Assembly (NCBI GenBank): GCA_003388505.1
Contig: QQVO01000036.1
Location: 124,001-188,000 of the forward strand
Source of the DNA: Planctomycetota bacterium
GTDB taxonomy: Bacteria; Planctomycetota; Planctomycetia; Planctomycetales; Planctomycetaceae
DNA length: 64,000 nucleotides
Direction: 5' to 3'
Shown one piece after another: positions 50,184 to 60,099 of the stretch. Numbering within the stretch: the first letter of the stretch is position 1; every line of letters begins with the position of its first letter. Position numbers and translations under genes: made by a program. The notes below the pieces were generated by a model that was not told the DNA's origin, did no database searches, and worked only from the letters and a program-made list of their open reading frames with translations.

Positions 50184-52963
50184 CGGAAGTCCGAATTTCC
50201 GAGACACCGCAATCCGCGAACGATCCCTCCAGCGAAGCTGTTATCGCCTGGCTCGCCGCCGAGACCAACTGCTCCCCGCACGCTGCCGAACAGGCGCTCA
50301 CGTACGTCGCCGCTCAACAGGCCGCTATCGGAACGGTGCCGACTCAGACTGAAGTGGTCTTCGAGCGGTTCTTTGACGAGTCGGGCGGAATGCAACTGGT
50401 CGTCCACGCGCCGTTTGGGGGCCGCATCAACCGGGCCTGGGGTCTGGCGATGCGCAAGCGGTTCTGCCGCTCGTTCGACTTTGAGCTGCAGGCGAGCGCG
50501 GACGACGACGGATTCATCCTCTCGCTCGGACCGCAGCACAGCTTTCCGATTGAGAGCCTGTTCTCCATGCTCACGCCGGACAACGTCCGCACGCTGCTGG
50601 AGCAGGCGCTCCTCGCCGTGCCGATGTTTCACCTCCGCTGGCGCTGGAACGTCACACGCGCGCTGATCGTCCAGCGTCAAAGAAACGGCAAGAAAGTCCC
50701 GCCGGCTCTGCAGCGGTTCCGCAGCGAAGACCTGCTGACCGCCGTGTTTCCCAAGCTGACCGGGTGCCAGGAGAACATCACCGGCGACCACGAGATTCCC
50801 AACCATCCTCTGATCCGGCAGACGGTCGAAGACTGCCTGCACGAGGCGCTCGATCTCGACGGCCTGCGCGAGATCCTGCGGCGCGTGGAAAACGGAGAAA
50901 TCCGGTTCGTCGCCCGCGACACCCGCGAACCCTCGCCCTTCGCCTATGAATTGCTCAACGCCAACCCATACGCGTTTCTGGACGGCGGCGAGATTCAGGA
51001 ACGGCGAGCCCGTGCCGTGGCGACCCGGAGAAGCCTGACCGTCGAGAGCGTCCGCGATCTCGCGAAACTCGACCCCCAGGCCATCGCCCAGGTCGTCGAC
51101 GAAGCGCAGCCGATCGTCCGGTCCGCCGACGAACTGCACGACCTGCTGATCGGCCGACTCCTGCTGCCGGTCTCCTCCCCAGACGAATCGCAACCCGATG
51201 CCTGGCATGAGCACTTCGAGGAGCTGAAACGCGACGGCCGCGCTACACAGGTCTCCTACGGAGACTGTCGCCGCGCCTGGGTGGCCACGGAGCGTTGGCC
51301 CGCCGTCCGCAGGATGTTCCCCGACGGGACGGCGTCGCCCATCGTGCAGGTTCCCGACGGAATCGGCGACGACGAATGGGACGAGGTGACCGCCCGTGTC
51401 GCCGCCGTCCGCGGATTGCTTGAATACTGCGGCCCGGTGACGGCGAGCGAGGTTGCGGCGGAGATCGGCATCACCGTCAGCCAGTCGAACGCGGCCCTGG
51501 AGGGGCTGGAAGGGGAGGGAATCGCTCTCCGCGGCCAGTTTCGCCCTCCGGCCGAGAGCGTTCCGACCGGCGACGCCGAACCTGCAACCGGGCCGGAAAT
51601 CGAGTGGTGTCACCGCCGCCTGCTGGCCCGGATTCACAGGCTGACGATCTCAGGACTCCGCAGGGAGATCGAACCGGTCGGGATCGAGGTCTTCTACCGC
51701 TTTCTCCACCGGCTCCACGGCGTCGCGCCTGGTACACGGCAGACCGGCACGAACGGCGTCTTCGAAGTCGTCAGCCGTCTGCAGGGGCTCGACATCCCCG
51801 CCGCCTGCTGGGAACGCGACATCCTGGCCGCCAGACTCGACGGTTATCAGCCCGCCTGGCTCGATGAGCTGTGCCTGACGGGGGAAGTCGGCTGGGGACG
51901 CCTCTATCCGAAGCCGCGCGATCCCGAAAAGTCGCGCCCGATGGCGTCAGTCACCCGGAACGCCCCCGTCTCTCTTTTTCTTCGCGAAGACGCCCATTGG
52001 CTGACCGACGATTCCCGACACATCCCGGACGACCAACTCACCACGACGGCCCAGTCGCTGCTGGAACTGCTGCGCCGGAAAGGCGCGCTGTTCGCCGCCG
52101 ACATGCTGGCCGAATGCCGCCTGCTGCCGACGCAGATTGACGACGCCATCGGCGAACTGGTCTCGCACGGCCTGGTCACCTCCGATGGCTTCGCCGGGCT
52201 GCGGAGCCTGGTCCGCATCGGCGACGCCGCGCGATCCGAGCAGAGTGAACGCCGGCGGTCGCCGAAAGTCGTGCGGCGACGACGATCGGTCGGCTCCACC
52301 GGCCGCTGGTCGCTCCGTGCCGCTCCCGAAGCTCCGGCCGATGAGGAGCGATCCGAGAGGGAACGTCGCCGTGAAGTCGTGGAGCAATGGGCGTGGCAGC
52401 TTCTGCGGCGATGGGGCGTCGTATTCCGCGACCTGCTCCGCCGCGAGCAGGGCGCGCCGCGGTGGTACGAACTGCTGCAGGTCTACCGCCGGCTCGAAGC
52501 CCGCGGCGAAATCCGCGGCGGACGATTCATCAGGAATGTCGGCGGTGAGCAGTTCGCCGTCGGGGAAACGGTCTCCGAACTGCGGCGGCTCAGAGACGCC
52601 GCCGCCGAGAATTCGATCTGCGTGATCTCGGCCGCCGATCCGCTCAATCTGGTCGGCGTCATATCCCCCGGGCCGCGCGTTCCGGCGACCGCGCAGAACC
52701 GAATCGCCTGCCTCGACGGCCGCCCGGTCGCCGCCCGGATCGCCGAAGAGATCCGGTGGCTGAGCAAGCCCGACCCGGCCGATGCGGATCGGATCAGTGA
52801 AGCGCTCGGTGAACGTCGGCACCGGCAGGCGACCAGGCAAGACGCCGAATCGGAAGAACCGGGCGACGGCAAGTCCGGCCAACGACGCGGCCGCAAGGAA
52901 CAGCGCGATCGCCGTCGCCCACCCAGGCATCCCTCCGGCATCCCCCGCCCGATGATCTCCTGA
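50180..52963 (+). CDS. lhr: Lhr-type helicase, C-terminal part (split gene)
   Basis: 927 aa from ATG 50180. It starts mid-domain for Lhr: IAWLAAETNCSPHAAEQALT, then TEVVFERFFDESGGMQLVVH and APFGGRINRAWGLAMRKRFC. These match the intact-Lhr stretch 'VxxERFRDExGxWxVxxHxPFGxxVxxPWALAL'. Further Lhr landmarks are VPMFHLRWRWNVTRALIVQR, HPLIRQTVEDCLHEALDLDG and REPSPFAYELLNANPYAFLD, followed by tandem winged helices of the Lhr-CTD (LLEYCGPVTASEVAAEIGIT). It ends in a basic tail. It has no ATPase motifs of its own. Together with 46034-47854 it totals 1533 residues, close to the 1538 of E. coli Lhr. Confidence 0.9.
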   Translation: MTEVRISETPQSANDPSSEAVIAWLAAETNCSPHAAEQALTYVAAQQAAIGTVPTQTEVVFERFFDESGGMQLVVHAPFGGRINRAWGLAMRKRFCRSFDFELQASADDDGFILSLGPQHSFPIESLFSMLTPDNVRTLLEQALLAVPMFHLRWRWNVTRALIVQRQRNGKKVPPALQRFRSEDLLTAVFPKLTGCQENITGDHEIPNHPLIRQTVEDCLHEALDLDGLREILRRVENGEIRFVARDTREPSPFAYELLNANPYAFLDGGEIQERRARAVATRRSLTVESVRDLAKLDPQAIAQVVDEAQPIVRSADELHDLLIGRLLLPVSSPDESQPDAWHEHFEELKRDGRATQVSYGDCRRAWVATERWPAVRRMFPDGTASPIVQVPDGIGDDEWDEVTARVAAVRGLLEYCGPVTASEVAAEIGITVSQSNAALEGLEGEGIALRGQFRPPAESVPTGDAEPATGPEIEWCHRRLLARIHRLTISGLRREIEPVGIEVFYRFLHRLHGVAPGTRQTGTNGVFEVVSRLQGLDIPAACWERDILAARLDGYQPAWLDELCLTGEVGWGRLYPKPRDPEKSRPMASVTRNAPVSLFLREDAHWLTDDSRHIPDDQLTTTAQSLLELLRRKGALFAADMLAECRLLPTQIDDAIGELVSHGLVTSDGFAGLRSLVRIGDAARSEQSERRRSPKVVRRRRSVGSTGRWSLRAAPEAPADEERSERERRREVVEQWAWQLLRRWGVVFRDLLRREQGAPRWYELLQVYRRLEARGEIRGGRFIRNVGGEQFAVGETVSELRRLRDAAAENSICVISAADPLNLVGVISPGPRVPATAQNRIACLDGRPVAARIAEEIRWLSKPDPADADRISEALGERRHRQATRQDAESEEPGDGKSGQRRGRKEQRDRRRPPRHPSGIPRPMIS

Positions 52964-53013
52964 GTTTCCGGCGAGCCCAACCTCGCCGCAAAACTGGTTC
53001 TCCACTGACGCGA

Positions 53014-54015
53014 TCAGAACTCCCCGAGAACTTCGCCGTCGTTGCGCTGGCCGAGGTTCCGCCAGGTCTGCAGGTTGATGTTTTCGGAAACCGCCCTGGC
53101 GGACCCGTCCATCAACAGCACGAGCACGATGCCTTCGTGGTAACTCCGTGCCGTCACCGCCGCATAGGTCGGACCGGTGCACGTCTTGGCTTCGCGGCAA
53201 TTGGTGAAGTCAATGTCGTAGGTGTCGGCGCCCACAACATGCGGCACAAACGTATTCGGCGTGAAGGTCGTCGTAAACCCGGTCTGGTGGGCCCGGCCGT
53301 CGACCCACTCCGTGTGACCGGAATTCGTCTTGAACTCGCCTCCCAGGGCACTGACCCCTGTCGGAGCGGGCGGCGTCGCCGACGCCCCGTCGCCGTCGCG
53401 CAGATACGGCGTAAACGCCTTGACTTCCGCAGCGCACAGCGTGTTCGTCATGCCGTCGATGAAGTCTCGCGGCTTGTTCGCGCTATTCGGCGCAAAGGCG
53501 CCGTTGCCCTGTTCCTGGGTGGCGTTCGTGAAGACATGCCACGTCCCCATGTTGACGGCGTAGTTGAGCGGATAATACTCCACCACGCTTCCGCTCGTGC
53601 GCGGGCGATCCTGAACTTCGCTCGGGCAGAGATACATCGGAACGCGATCGATCGCCGGCGACACGCCGGGCGTGTAACTCTGCGAGAAATCGATCGTGTT
53701 GTACATGCTGCCCTGATCGACGTACGGCAGCACCCGCGCCTGGGCCGACCATTGACCGCCCGGCAGGTATCCTCCCCCGCCGTTGGGCGAGACCGCGAAG
53801 GACGGCGGAAAGACCGTGAAGGCATCCAGATAGTTGTGCAGCGCCAGGCCCAACTGCTTCAGATTGTTGCGGCACTGCGTGCGGCGGGCCGCTTCTCTCG
53901 CCTGTTGCACGGCGGGAAGCAGTAAAGCGATCAGAATGGCGATGATGGCAATCACGACGAGCAGTTCAATCAGTGTGAACGCGTGTCGCCGGGACCGTGA
54001 TTTGATGAGTTTCAT
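53014..54015 (-). CDS. DUF1559 protein with prepilin-type N-terminus
   Basis: 333 aa. A type IV prepilin-like leader ([20 protein letters not shown]) is cut before FTLIE. It is followed by [20 protein letters not shown], the DUF1559 start, and the terminal [20 protein letters not shown] (H-x9-DG). Planctomycetes encode dozens of these pseudopilin-like proteins, likely part of a secretion or surface fibre machinery. It faces the distal lhr gene. Confidence 0.95.
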   Translation of the reverse strand: MKLIKSRSRRHAFTLIELLVVIAIIAILIALLLPAVQQAREAARRTQCRNNLKQLGLALHNYLDAFTVFPPSFAVSPNGGGGYLPGGQWSAQARVLPYVDQGSMYNTIDFSQSYTPGVSPAIDRVPMYLCPSEVQDRPRTSGSVVEYYPLNYAVNMGTWHVFTNATQEQGNGAFAPNSANKPRDFIDGMTNTLCAAEVKAFTPYLRDGDGASATPPAPTGVSALGGEFKTNSGHTEWVDGRAHQTGFTTTFTPNTFVPHVVGADTYDIDFTNCREAKTCTGPTYAAVTARSYHEGIVLVLLMDGSARAVSENINLQTWRNLGQRNDGEVLGEF

Positions 54016-54330
54016 CTTCGATTTCCAGACAGAGGGCTTGGATCAGGGGGCGGGCGCTCCCTGATGCTGGTTCAAAGTCCACGAGTCTGGCTGGCAGCCC
54101 GGAGGAAGGCAGATTCGGGCGCGGCAGGTTGCGGCGGAACTGTGCGACACAGCGCTTCTCGCCGCAGATCGATGGCTGGCTAACTCGTCTCGCGAGACTG
54201 ACACTGAGTCTCAATTTCAGATGTTTAACGGTCGCCGCCAGAGATTGCAATCGGTCTGCGGCCAATTCTGCCGATTTCCCCGAATTCGCGCCCACCGCGA
54301 GGAACCGAGGGCATGGGATTCTCGAACAGG

Positions 54331-54496
54331 ACACAGATTCTCGCGGATGTGGCGGATCAGCACGGATTTGCGGGGAATTCGGCAGCGACGAGACCGCATC
54401 GATCCTGGCGTGAATGCTCCGCACTCCGCAGAAAACAATCAGCGAAAATCGGTCCAATCCGTGATCATCCGCGTTCCATTCGAATCTCTCGGAGAG
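54331..54496 (-). repeat. R4 repeat, copy 2
   Basis: Inverted copy of 13086-13260. tgtggcggatcagcacggat, ggtccaatccgtgatcatcc and ccattcgaatctctcggaga all match in reverse complement. It lies about 300 bp upstream of the DUF1559 gene. The rest of 54016-54605 has no gene. Confidence 0.75.
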
Positions 54497-54605
54497 CAAC
54501 TCGATCGGGGATCGAGAGATGTGTGTAAACGACAGCCCCACCACCCCGTCCTCTTCAGCCAGGAGCCTTCCGAGAAGGGCGTTTCGGAACGAAGATGGTT
54601 GCAGA

Positions 54606-55232
54606 TCAGCCCGTGTAGGCCTCTTGCAAGCTCGCGAGAATCGCCTGCTCAAGATCAAAGTCGCGGCCGACCGGAATCCACCCCGAAGGACTCGACTGCC
54701 CCACGACCGGGTCCAGATCCCGTTGCAGCGGCGTGCTCTCCTGAAATGTCGCCGCACCGGGAGAATTCGCCGCCAGGCCCGGCAGGTCTTCCTTTTCTTT
54801 GAAGGCCTCGACCGTCACCGCGTAGTTCCCCGCCGCATCCACCGGCATCAACGTAATTCGCACGCGGCGGCGGATCGACTGCAGCGTGCTTTCCAGCCGG
54901 TTGGCGGGGCCGACCGAATCGTGATGCCACGGCTCGAGACAGCCGGAGCCGACCTTGTAATCCGTCTCAATCACCCGCGCCAGCCGGTCTTCACGAGCCA
55001 CTTGAAACTGGTAGTCGTGCAGCACGTCCACGGTCCGCTCCCACAGATTGTCGTCGCTGACCGCGCGCACGCCGAGCGGATTGCCGACCGGATGCGACGC
55101 ACCGGAAAACCGGCCGGGCGCATGGCATCCCGCGGTCCAGACGAGCAGCATCAGCGCAGCGAAGAAGCGTGCCACAGGAAACTTGCCGAGATCGGGAATC
55201 GGAGGAACGAAGAACCGGCTCGTGATGCACAC
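54606..55232 (-). CDS. Lipoprotein of unknown function
   Basis: 208 aa from GTG 55232; a second GTG at 55175 would give VARFFAALMLLVWTAGC directly. The lipobox WTAGC puts the lipidated Cys near residue 36. The mature part has LWERTVDVLHDYQFQVARED, RLARVIETDYKVGSGCLEPW and RRRVRITLMPVDAAGNYAVT. The pattern 'W..v..vl....F.i...dr..g.I.T.......' is frequent in planctomycete lipoproteins. The exact start is uncertain. Confidence 0.72.
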   Translation of the reverse strand: MCITSRFFVPPIPDLGKFPVARFFAALMLLVWTAGCHAPGRFSGASHPVGNPLGVRAVSDDNLWERTVDVLHDYQFQVAREDRLARVIETDYKVGSGCLEPWHHDSVGPANRLESTLQSIRRRVRITLMPVDAAGNYAVTVEAFKEKEDLPGLAANSPGAATFQESTPLQRDLDPVVGQSSPSGWIPVGRDFDLEQAILASLQEAYTG

Positions 55233-55630
55233 GAGTGCCCTGTCAGGGCTCTGTTGCCCATTGACGAACCACGAAAGGAGAAATGACTCTTAGAGGGGGC
55301 CGGGATCGTTGCACGATTTCTCGGCAAACACAATACGAAATCGCCGGCAACGTGGCGTCCGGTCCGACGATACGTCGGCTCACTCCCGACCTTGCAGGTA
55401 TGGCGATCTTGCGTTGAGTGGGCAGGATGAGGCAACATGGTCGACAGTTTGTCACTCGCGGCCGAATGCAGCTCTTCAGCCGGCGACCTGCAGCGCCAAC
55501 GATTCGCAAAAGGTCGCGGACTGAGTGCGAAGGGCCCTCACGGAGGCTAATATGCCACCGGTGGACGCTGATTCCCGCAGCGTTCGTTGAGATTCCGTTC
55601 CGCTTCCGATGGTCACTGCGGAGAAAACCG
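55233..55630. other. Intergenic, no gene seen
   Basis: Divergent spacer upstream of ispF and the lipoprotein gene. A short gccctgtcagggc dyad lies at about 55238-55250. Nothing else recognised. Confidence 0.45.
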
Positions 55631-56137
55631 ATGTATCGCGTCGGCCTCGGCCACGACACACACCGGCTGATCGACGACCGCCCCTTGATACTCGGCGGTG
55701 TGACGATTCCGCATCCCAAGGGCCCTGACGCCCACAGCGACGGAGACGTCCTGCTGCATGCCCTCACGGACGCACTGTTGGGCGCCGCCGGCTTGGGTGA
55801 CATCGGCGAATGGTTCCCCGACAATGATCCCGCATTCGCCGGGGCCGATTCGACGACATTCCTGACGCAGGCCCTGGAGGAAATCGCCTCGCGCGGCTGG
55901 CAGGTCGTCAACGTGGATTGCACCGTATTCGCCCAGCAGCCGCGACTCTCCCCCCACAAAAACGAGATTGCCGCCCGCGTCGCCGAGTTGCTCGGGATCG
56001 ATCGCTCTGCGGCCAACGTGAAAGCGAAAACCGGGGAACGCGTCGGTCCCATCGGCCGGGAAGAGGCGATCGCAGCCGACGCCATCGTCCTGTTGTCGCG
56101 AGCCGAGTCGCCAGTGAACTCCAACACTTCGGGTTGA
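55631..56137 (+). CDS. ispF: 2-C-methyl-D-erythritol 2,4-cyclodiphosphate synthase
   Basis: 168 aa from ATG 55631. It catalyses the cyclisation step of the MEP isoprenoid pathway. The zinc site Asp9/His11 (MYRVGLGHDTHRL) and His43 (HSDGDVLLHALTDALLGAAG), GDIGEWFPDNDP and VKAKTGERVGPIGREEAIAA (CDP-binding) are complete. It forms trimers. The frame open to 55418 upstream lacks family similarity. ispH of the same pathway lies 4.6 kb downstream. Confidence 0.96.
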   Translation: MYRVGLGHDTHRLIDDRPLILGGVTIPHPKGPDAHSDGDVLLHALTDALLGAAGLGDIGEWFPDNDPAFAGADSTTFLTQALEEIASRGWQVVNVDCTVFAQQPRLSPHKNEIAARVAELLGIDRSAANVKAKTGERVGPIGREEAIAADAIVLLSRAESPVNSNTSG

Positions 56138-56145
56138 GCGGTTCC

Positions 56146-56301
56146 CCCAGCGCGGGCGATGCCCGCAACACAACCACGTAGCGCACGCAGCCTTGCGTGC
56201 GTCCCGCTGATCGCAGAGGCGGTTCGCGCACCCTGGCAGCGTACGCTACGGGCCTGCGCATGTAATTGCGCAGGACAACAAGATTCTGCACGTTATCAAC
56301 A
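56146..56301 (+). repeat. R2 repeat, copy 3
   Basis: cccagcgcgggcgatgcccg at the start directly follows the ispF stop. Blocks are as in copies 1 and 2; the end gattctgcacgttatcaaca matches copy 2. A ctccg-type arm lies at 56495-56522. The remainder of 56138-56883 shows no gene. Confidence 0.8.
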
Positions 56302-56883
56302 CGCAGAAAAGAACTTACGGCGAAATTTCAGACGCAGCAACTTCGACACTGTGTGCTGTGTTCGATAGAATCCTGGAGAAGTTGATTTCGCGATTCGACG
56401 CGGCCGCACTGTGCCGAATCGCCACGATTCATTCATGATCGCTGGACATACGTGAGTCATGCGACGCCGTGATTGTGAGAAGCACGATCAAGCTCCTCCG
56501 TGTCTCCGCGCCTCCGTGGTGAATAATCCGGGCACGAGGGCGAATCGCGTCGCTGAGCCGGCAGCGAGGCCTGGGCCGACGCTTCCGGTTGCGATGTGAT
56601 CCATCGGACCGAAGTCTTGCGACCACTGCCTGAAATTCGACAAATCTCTTTTGTCTGTATAGGCTTGAGACACAGTTTCCTTCGGTCTCCGGGCGTGATA
56701 CAGTCGAGTGGCGCAGAAGATGCCGTTCCTTTCTGTCTGAACGCGGTGTTCTGCAGTTTTTCACACCGATCTGAGAATCGTGATCCGCACGTCGCCCGGA
56801 TTTTGACGTAGTCGGAAGAGATTTCGTTTTTTGTTATTCAATGCATTCCGCGAGCACACATTCAGAAGGGGCGTGAAGCGATC

Positions 56884-57861
56884 ATGTCTGCGAGTCACCT
56901 ATTGACGCTGGCGGCGGACGGGCCGGCCGGCCTGTCCAGCAACAGTTGGCTGGGAATCGGAACCGTTTCCCTGTTCGCGCTGCTGCTGCTGTTCGATTAT
57001 CTCACGAGAGCCGGCACGATTGCCCGAGCCACGACGAAGGAAGCGGTTCGCCAACCGGTGTTCCTCTTGCTTTCGGTGCTGGCGATTCTGCTCATCGGCG
57101 CCAATTTCTACGTTCCGTTCTTCTCCCTCGGAGAAGACACCAAGATGTTCATCGACTGCGGTCTGGCGACGATCCTGATCACGGCCCTGCTGTTGTCGGT
57201 CTGGACGGCCAGCATGAGCGTGGCGGACGAGATCGAAGGCAAGACCGCGATGACGCTCCTCTCAAAACCGATCACGCGCAGACAATTTGTGTTCGGCAAA
57301 TACGTTGGAATCGCTCAGGCGGCCCTCTTGTTGATTATTGTTGCGGGGGCGGTCTTCGTCGTCCTGACCTACTTCAAATTCGGATACGACCGGAAAGAGT
57401 CGGGACAGACTCCACCGGACATGTACGTGACGACCGAACTCTGGGGCCGCGAAGTGCCGATGCCCGAAGCCGAGCGGCTGAGCGTGGCCTCCAAAATCCT
57501 CCCCGCACTAACGCTCATCTTCATGGAAGTCGCCGTGATGACGGCCGTCAGCGTGGCCATCTCGACGCGACTCCCCATGTTGGTGAACATCGTCGTCTGC
57601 TTCACGATCTTTGTCATCGCGCATCTGACACCGGTGCTGGTGGAGTCGACCTTCGCCGGGCTTCCGCCGGTCCAACTGCTCGCGCAGCTACTTGCGACAG
57701 TGCTGCCGAATCTGGAAAGTTTCAACATGTCGGCGGCGGTGGCGACGGGGGTCGACATCCCGCTCGATTACATCGGTTTGTCGGCGGCGTACTCCGTGGT
57801 GTACATCGCGGCTGCCGTGCTGCTGGCATTCATCCTGTTCGAGGACCGGGATCTGGCGTAA
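56884..57861 (+). CDS. ABC-2 type transporter permease
   Basis: 325 aa with about six hydrophobic segments: LFALLLLFDYLTRAGTIA, FLLLSVLAILLIGANFYVPF, ATILITALLLSVWTASMSVA, LLLIIVAGAVFVVLTYFKFG, VNIVVCFTIFVIAHLTPVLV and IGLSAAYSVVYIAAAVLLAF. The motif EIEGKTAMTLLSKPITRRQF followed by VFGKYVG is the ABC-2 permease signature (E.....T.......P..R..........). The ATPase partner is not the adjacent exporter type. It may be encoded outside the window. Confidence 0.88.
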   Translation: MSASHLLTLAADGPAGLSSNSWLGIGTVSLFALLLLFDYLTRAGTIARATTKEAVRQPVFLLLSVLAILLIGANFYVPFFSLGEDTKMFIDCGLATILITALLLSVWTASMSVADEIEGKTAMTLLSKPITRRQFVFGKYVGIAQAALLLIIVAGAVFVVLTYFKFGYDRKESGQTPPDMYVTTELWGREVPMPEAERLSVASKILPALTLIFMEVAVMTAVSVAISTRLPMLVNIVVCFTIFVIAHLTPVLVESTFAGLPPVQLLAQLLATVLPNLESFNMSAAVATGVDIPLDYIGLSAAYSVVYIAAAVLLAFILFEDRDLA

Positions 57862-57954
57862 TCCCGATCGAACGGCAAAGGAGGCGCGAAGAGTCGCCAT
57901 CAGGGCCGCGGCGACGAAATCCCAGGGAGGACGACGACAGCGACAACCACGCAG

Positions 57955-60099
57955 GTGAGTCATCCTTACAGACGTCTTCCTTCAGGCCGTACGATGAGCG
58001 TGCTTCGACGATTGCTTCCGCGGCGGACCTGGCTGCGAGGCCGCGGCTTGGGGATTGTGCTGTGGTCGTTGGCCACGGCGCTCTTGACCGGCTGCCTCAT
58101 TATCGGCGGCGCGGTTTTCGTCGACCTCCTCTCCAGCGGGGGAAGCGTCGTTACGACGCGTGCCGAACTCCGCCGCATTCAGGACGATTTCGATGCTCTG
58201 ACAATCGCCGGCGCGCCGGTCGCCGGCGCGGTGCTGCCGGCCTCCCCAATCGATCCGTCACCAGACGTCGACGAGGAACAAGACGCGGCAGGTGACGCGG
58301 CGGAACCGGACCCCGACGCAGCCCCCGAGAATTCCACGCAAACCGCCACCGCCCGCCAGACGGAACTGCAACACGAGACCTACTACCTGAGCGACCAGGG
58401 ATTGATCTCCACGCTTGTGAGGTATTCCGATTGGTTTCTGTACTGGCCGCTGGGCGCAGCGTGCGGTCGGTTTCCGCTGCTCTCCGACACGCGCTTCGCC
58501 GCGCTGGCCGTGCTTGCAACACTCATCGTCCTCTGGCTCGCGCGATCCGTCCTGCAGTCCCGGATTCGGCGGAGCGCTGTGCGAATCGGGTTGGCGACGT
58601 CGGACGGAGTTCGCCAATCCCTGCACCGGCAGGCGCTGCGGCTCACCCCCGGCGACCTGGACGGCAAGGGAACCCGCCGCGCGGTGGAACTGTTCACCGA
58701 CACGGTCGCCCGCCTCGACGAGGCGATCGTCTTGCTGGCGTCGCGCTGGCCGATCGAACTGTTGACGACGGTCGTGCTCCTCGCCGTCGCGGTCGCCGTC
58801 GACCTGCGGCTCACTCTGCAATGTGCAATTCCGGTGCTGACGGCGTGGTGGATGGTCTCGCACGAACAGAAGCACCGGCGGCAACTCGGACGGCTGAGGG
58901 CGGCCCGCGGCGACTCCGATTTGAGACGGCTTTCCGAAGGCCTGCGCAAGAGCCGGATTGTGCGCGGATACGGGATGGAAGAGTTCGAGCGTCGCCGGTT
59001 TAGTCAGTATCTCGATCATTATGGGCGCGAGTTGACGAATTCTCGCTTCGGCGACTGGTGGTCAGTGTGGGCGGCCCGCGCCTGTCTTATCCTCTGCGTG
59101 TCGCTGGTCGTGTTCTTCGTTTCGTCCCGCGTCATGAGCGCCGTGCAGCCGCTGCCGTTCTCGCTGGCTGTTCTGTTGATCGCGGTGTTCGGACGGATGA
59201 CTCTCGGCGCGATGCGTCTCGCGCCGCTCGGAGAGGCGCGGCAGACGCTGCTCGTCGAGGGCGAAAAGGTGTATCGCTATCTCGACGAGATTCCGGAAGT
59301 GGGGCAGGCGGTCGGGGCCAAATTCCTCGATCCGGTCTCTAAGTCGATCATTTTCGAATCGGTCGGGTACAAGCTGAATGGAAAGCCGTTGTTGAAAGAC
59401 CTCGACCTCCGCCTCCCCGCCGGCGAAAGCGCTGCGGTGGTCTCGCTTGACCCGACCGTGTGCCGCGCGGTCGGGTATCTCCTGCCACGGTTCATCGAAC
59501 CCCAATCGGGCCGCATCCTGTTTGACAGCGAGGACACCGCCTGGGCGACCCTCGAATCGCTTCGCGCCGAGACGGTCTACGTGGGAGGAGACGACCCCTT
59601 CTTTACCGGCACGGTCCTCGAAAACCTCACCTGCGGAGACAACCGCTTTTCGACGGCGGAGGCGACCGACGCGGCCAAGGCGGCGCACGCTCATAATTTC
59701 GTGGTCAAACTTCCACAGGGCTATGAGACCGTCATCGGCGAGCATGGAGAGCAATTGGATGCGGGACAGGCGTTTCGACTCAGTCTCGCCCGGGCCATCC
59801 TGCGAAATCCGGCCGTTCTCATCATTGAAGAGCCGGCCGAGTCACTGGACGACGACACCAAGACAATGTTGGACGACACCTACAACCGGCTCGTCAAGCA
59901 GCGGACCGTCCTGTTCCTGCCGCGCCGCCTCTCCACCGTGCGGAGATGCCGGCAGGTCATACTGATTCATGAAGGACGAGCCGCCGCAGTCGGAACCCAT
60001 GAGTCGCTCGTCACGCAGTCCGAACTGTATCGTCACTGGGAATACGTGACGTTCAGCGCCCTCTCCTCGAAGAGCGCCGATCGTCAACGCTCGTCCTGA
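57955..60099 (+). CDS. ABC exporter-type protein with degenerate nucleotide-binding domain
   Basis: 714 aa (GTG 57955, or ATG 57994). A six-helix exporter membrane domain is followed by an ABC domain (about 460-700). TM1 (IVLWSLATALLTGCLIIGGA) and TM2 are separated by a large acidic insert (about 95-140, e.g. DVDEEQDAAGDAAEPDPDAA). The ABC motifs are eroded. The Walker A site reads SAAVVSLDPTVCRAVGYLL, with no GxxGxGKS. The signature is LDAGQAFRLSLARAIL instead of LSGGQ. Walker B is VLIIEEPAESLDD. The H-loop reads LPRRLSTV with Arg for His. ATP hydrolysis is therefore unlikely. It may be a regulatory or heterodimer half, or decaying. Confidence 0.85.
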   Translation: MSHPYRRLPSGRTMSVLRRLLPRRTWLRGRGLGIVLWSLATALLTGCLIIGGAVFVDLLSSGGSVVTTRAELRRIQDDFDALTIAGAPVAGAVLPASPIDPSPDVDEEQDAAGDAAEPDPDAAPENSTQTATARQTELQHETYYLSDQGLISTLVRYSDWFLYWPLGAACGRFPLLSDTRFAALAVLATLIVLWLARSVLQSRIRRSAVRIGLATSDGVRQSLHRQALRLTPGDLDGKGTRRAVELFTDTVARLDEAIVLLASRWPIELLTTVVLLAVAVAVDLRLTLQCAIPVLTAWWMVSHEQKHRRQLGRLRAARGDSDLRRLSEGLRKSRIVRGYGMEEFERRRFSQYLDHYGRELTNSRFGDWWSVWAARACLILCVSLVVFFVSSRVMSAVQPLPFSLAVLLIAVFGRMTLGAMRLAPLGEARQTLLVEGEKVYRYLDEIPEVGQAVGAKFLDPVSKSIIFESVGYKLNGKPLLKDLDLRLPAGESAAVVSLDPTVCRAVGYLLPRFIEPQSGRILFDSEDTAWATLESLRAETVYVGGDDPFFTGTVLENLTCGDNRFSTAEATDAAKAAHAHNFVVKLPQGYETVIGEHGEQLDAGQAFRLSLARAILRNPAVLIIEEPAESLDDDTKTMLDDTYNRLVKQRTVLFLPRRLSTVRRCRQVILIHEGRAAAVGTHESLVTQSELYRHWEYVTFSALSSKSADRQRSS

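Noticed and set aside
50105-51637. 510-codon minus-strand open frame over the distal lhr part
   Set aside because: Antisense shadow of conserved Lhr sequence.
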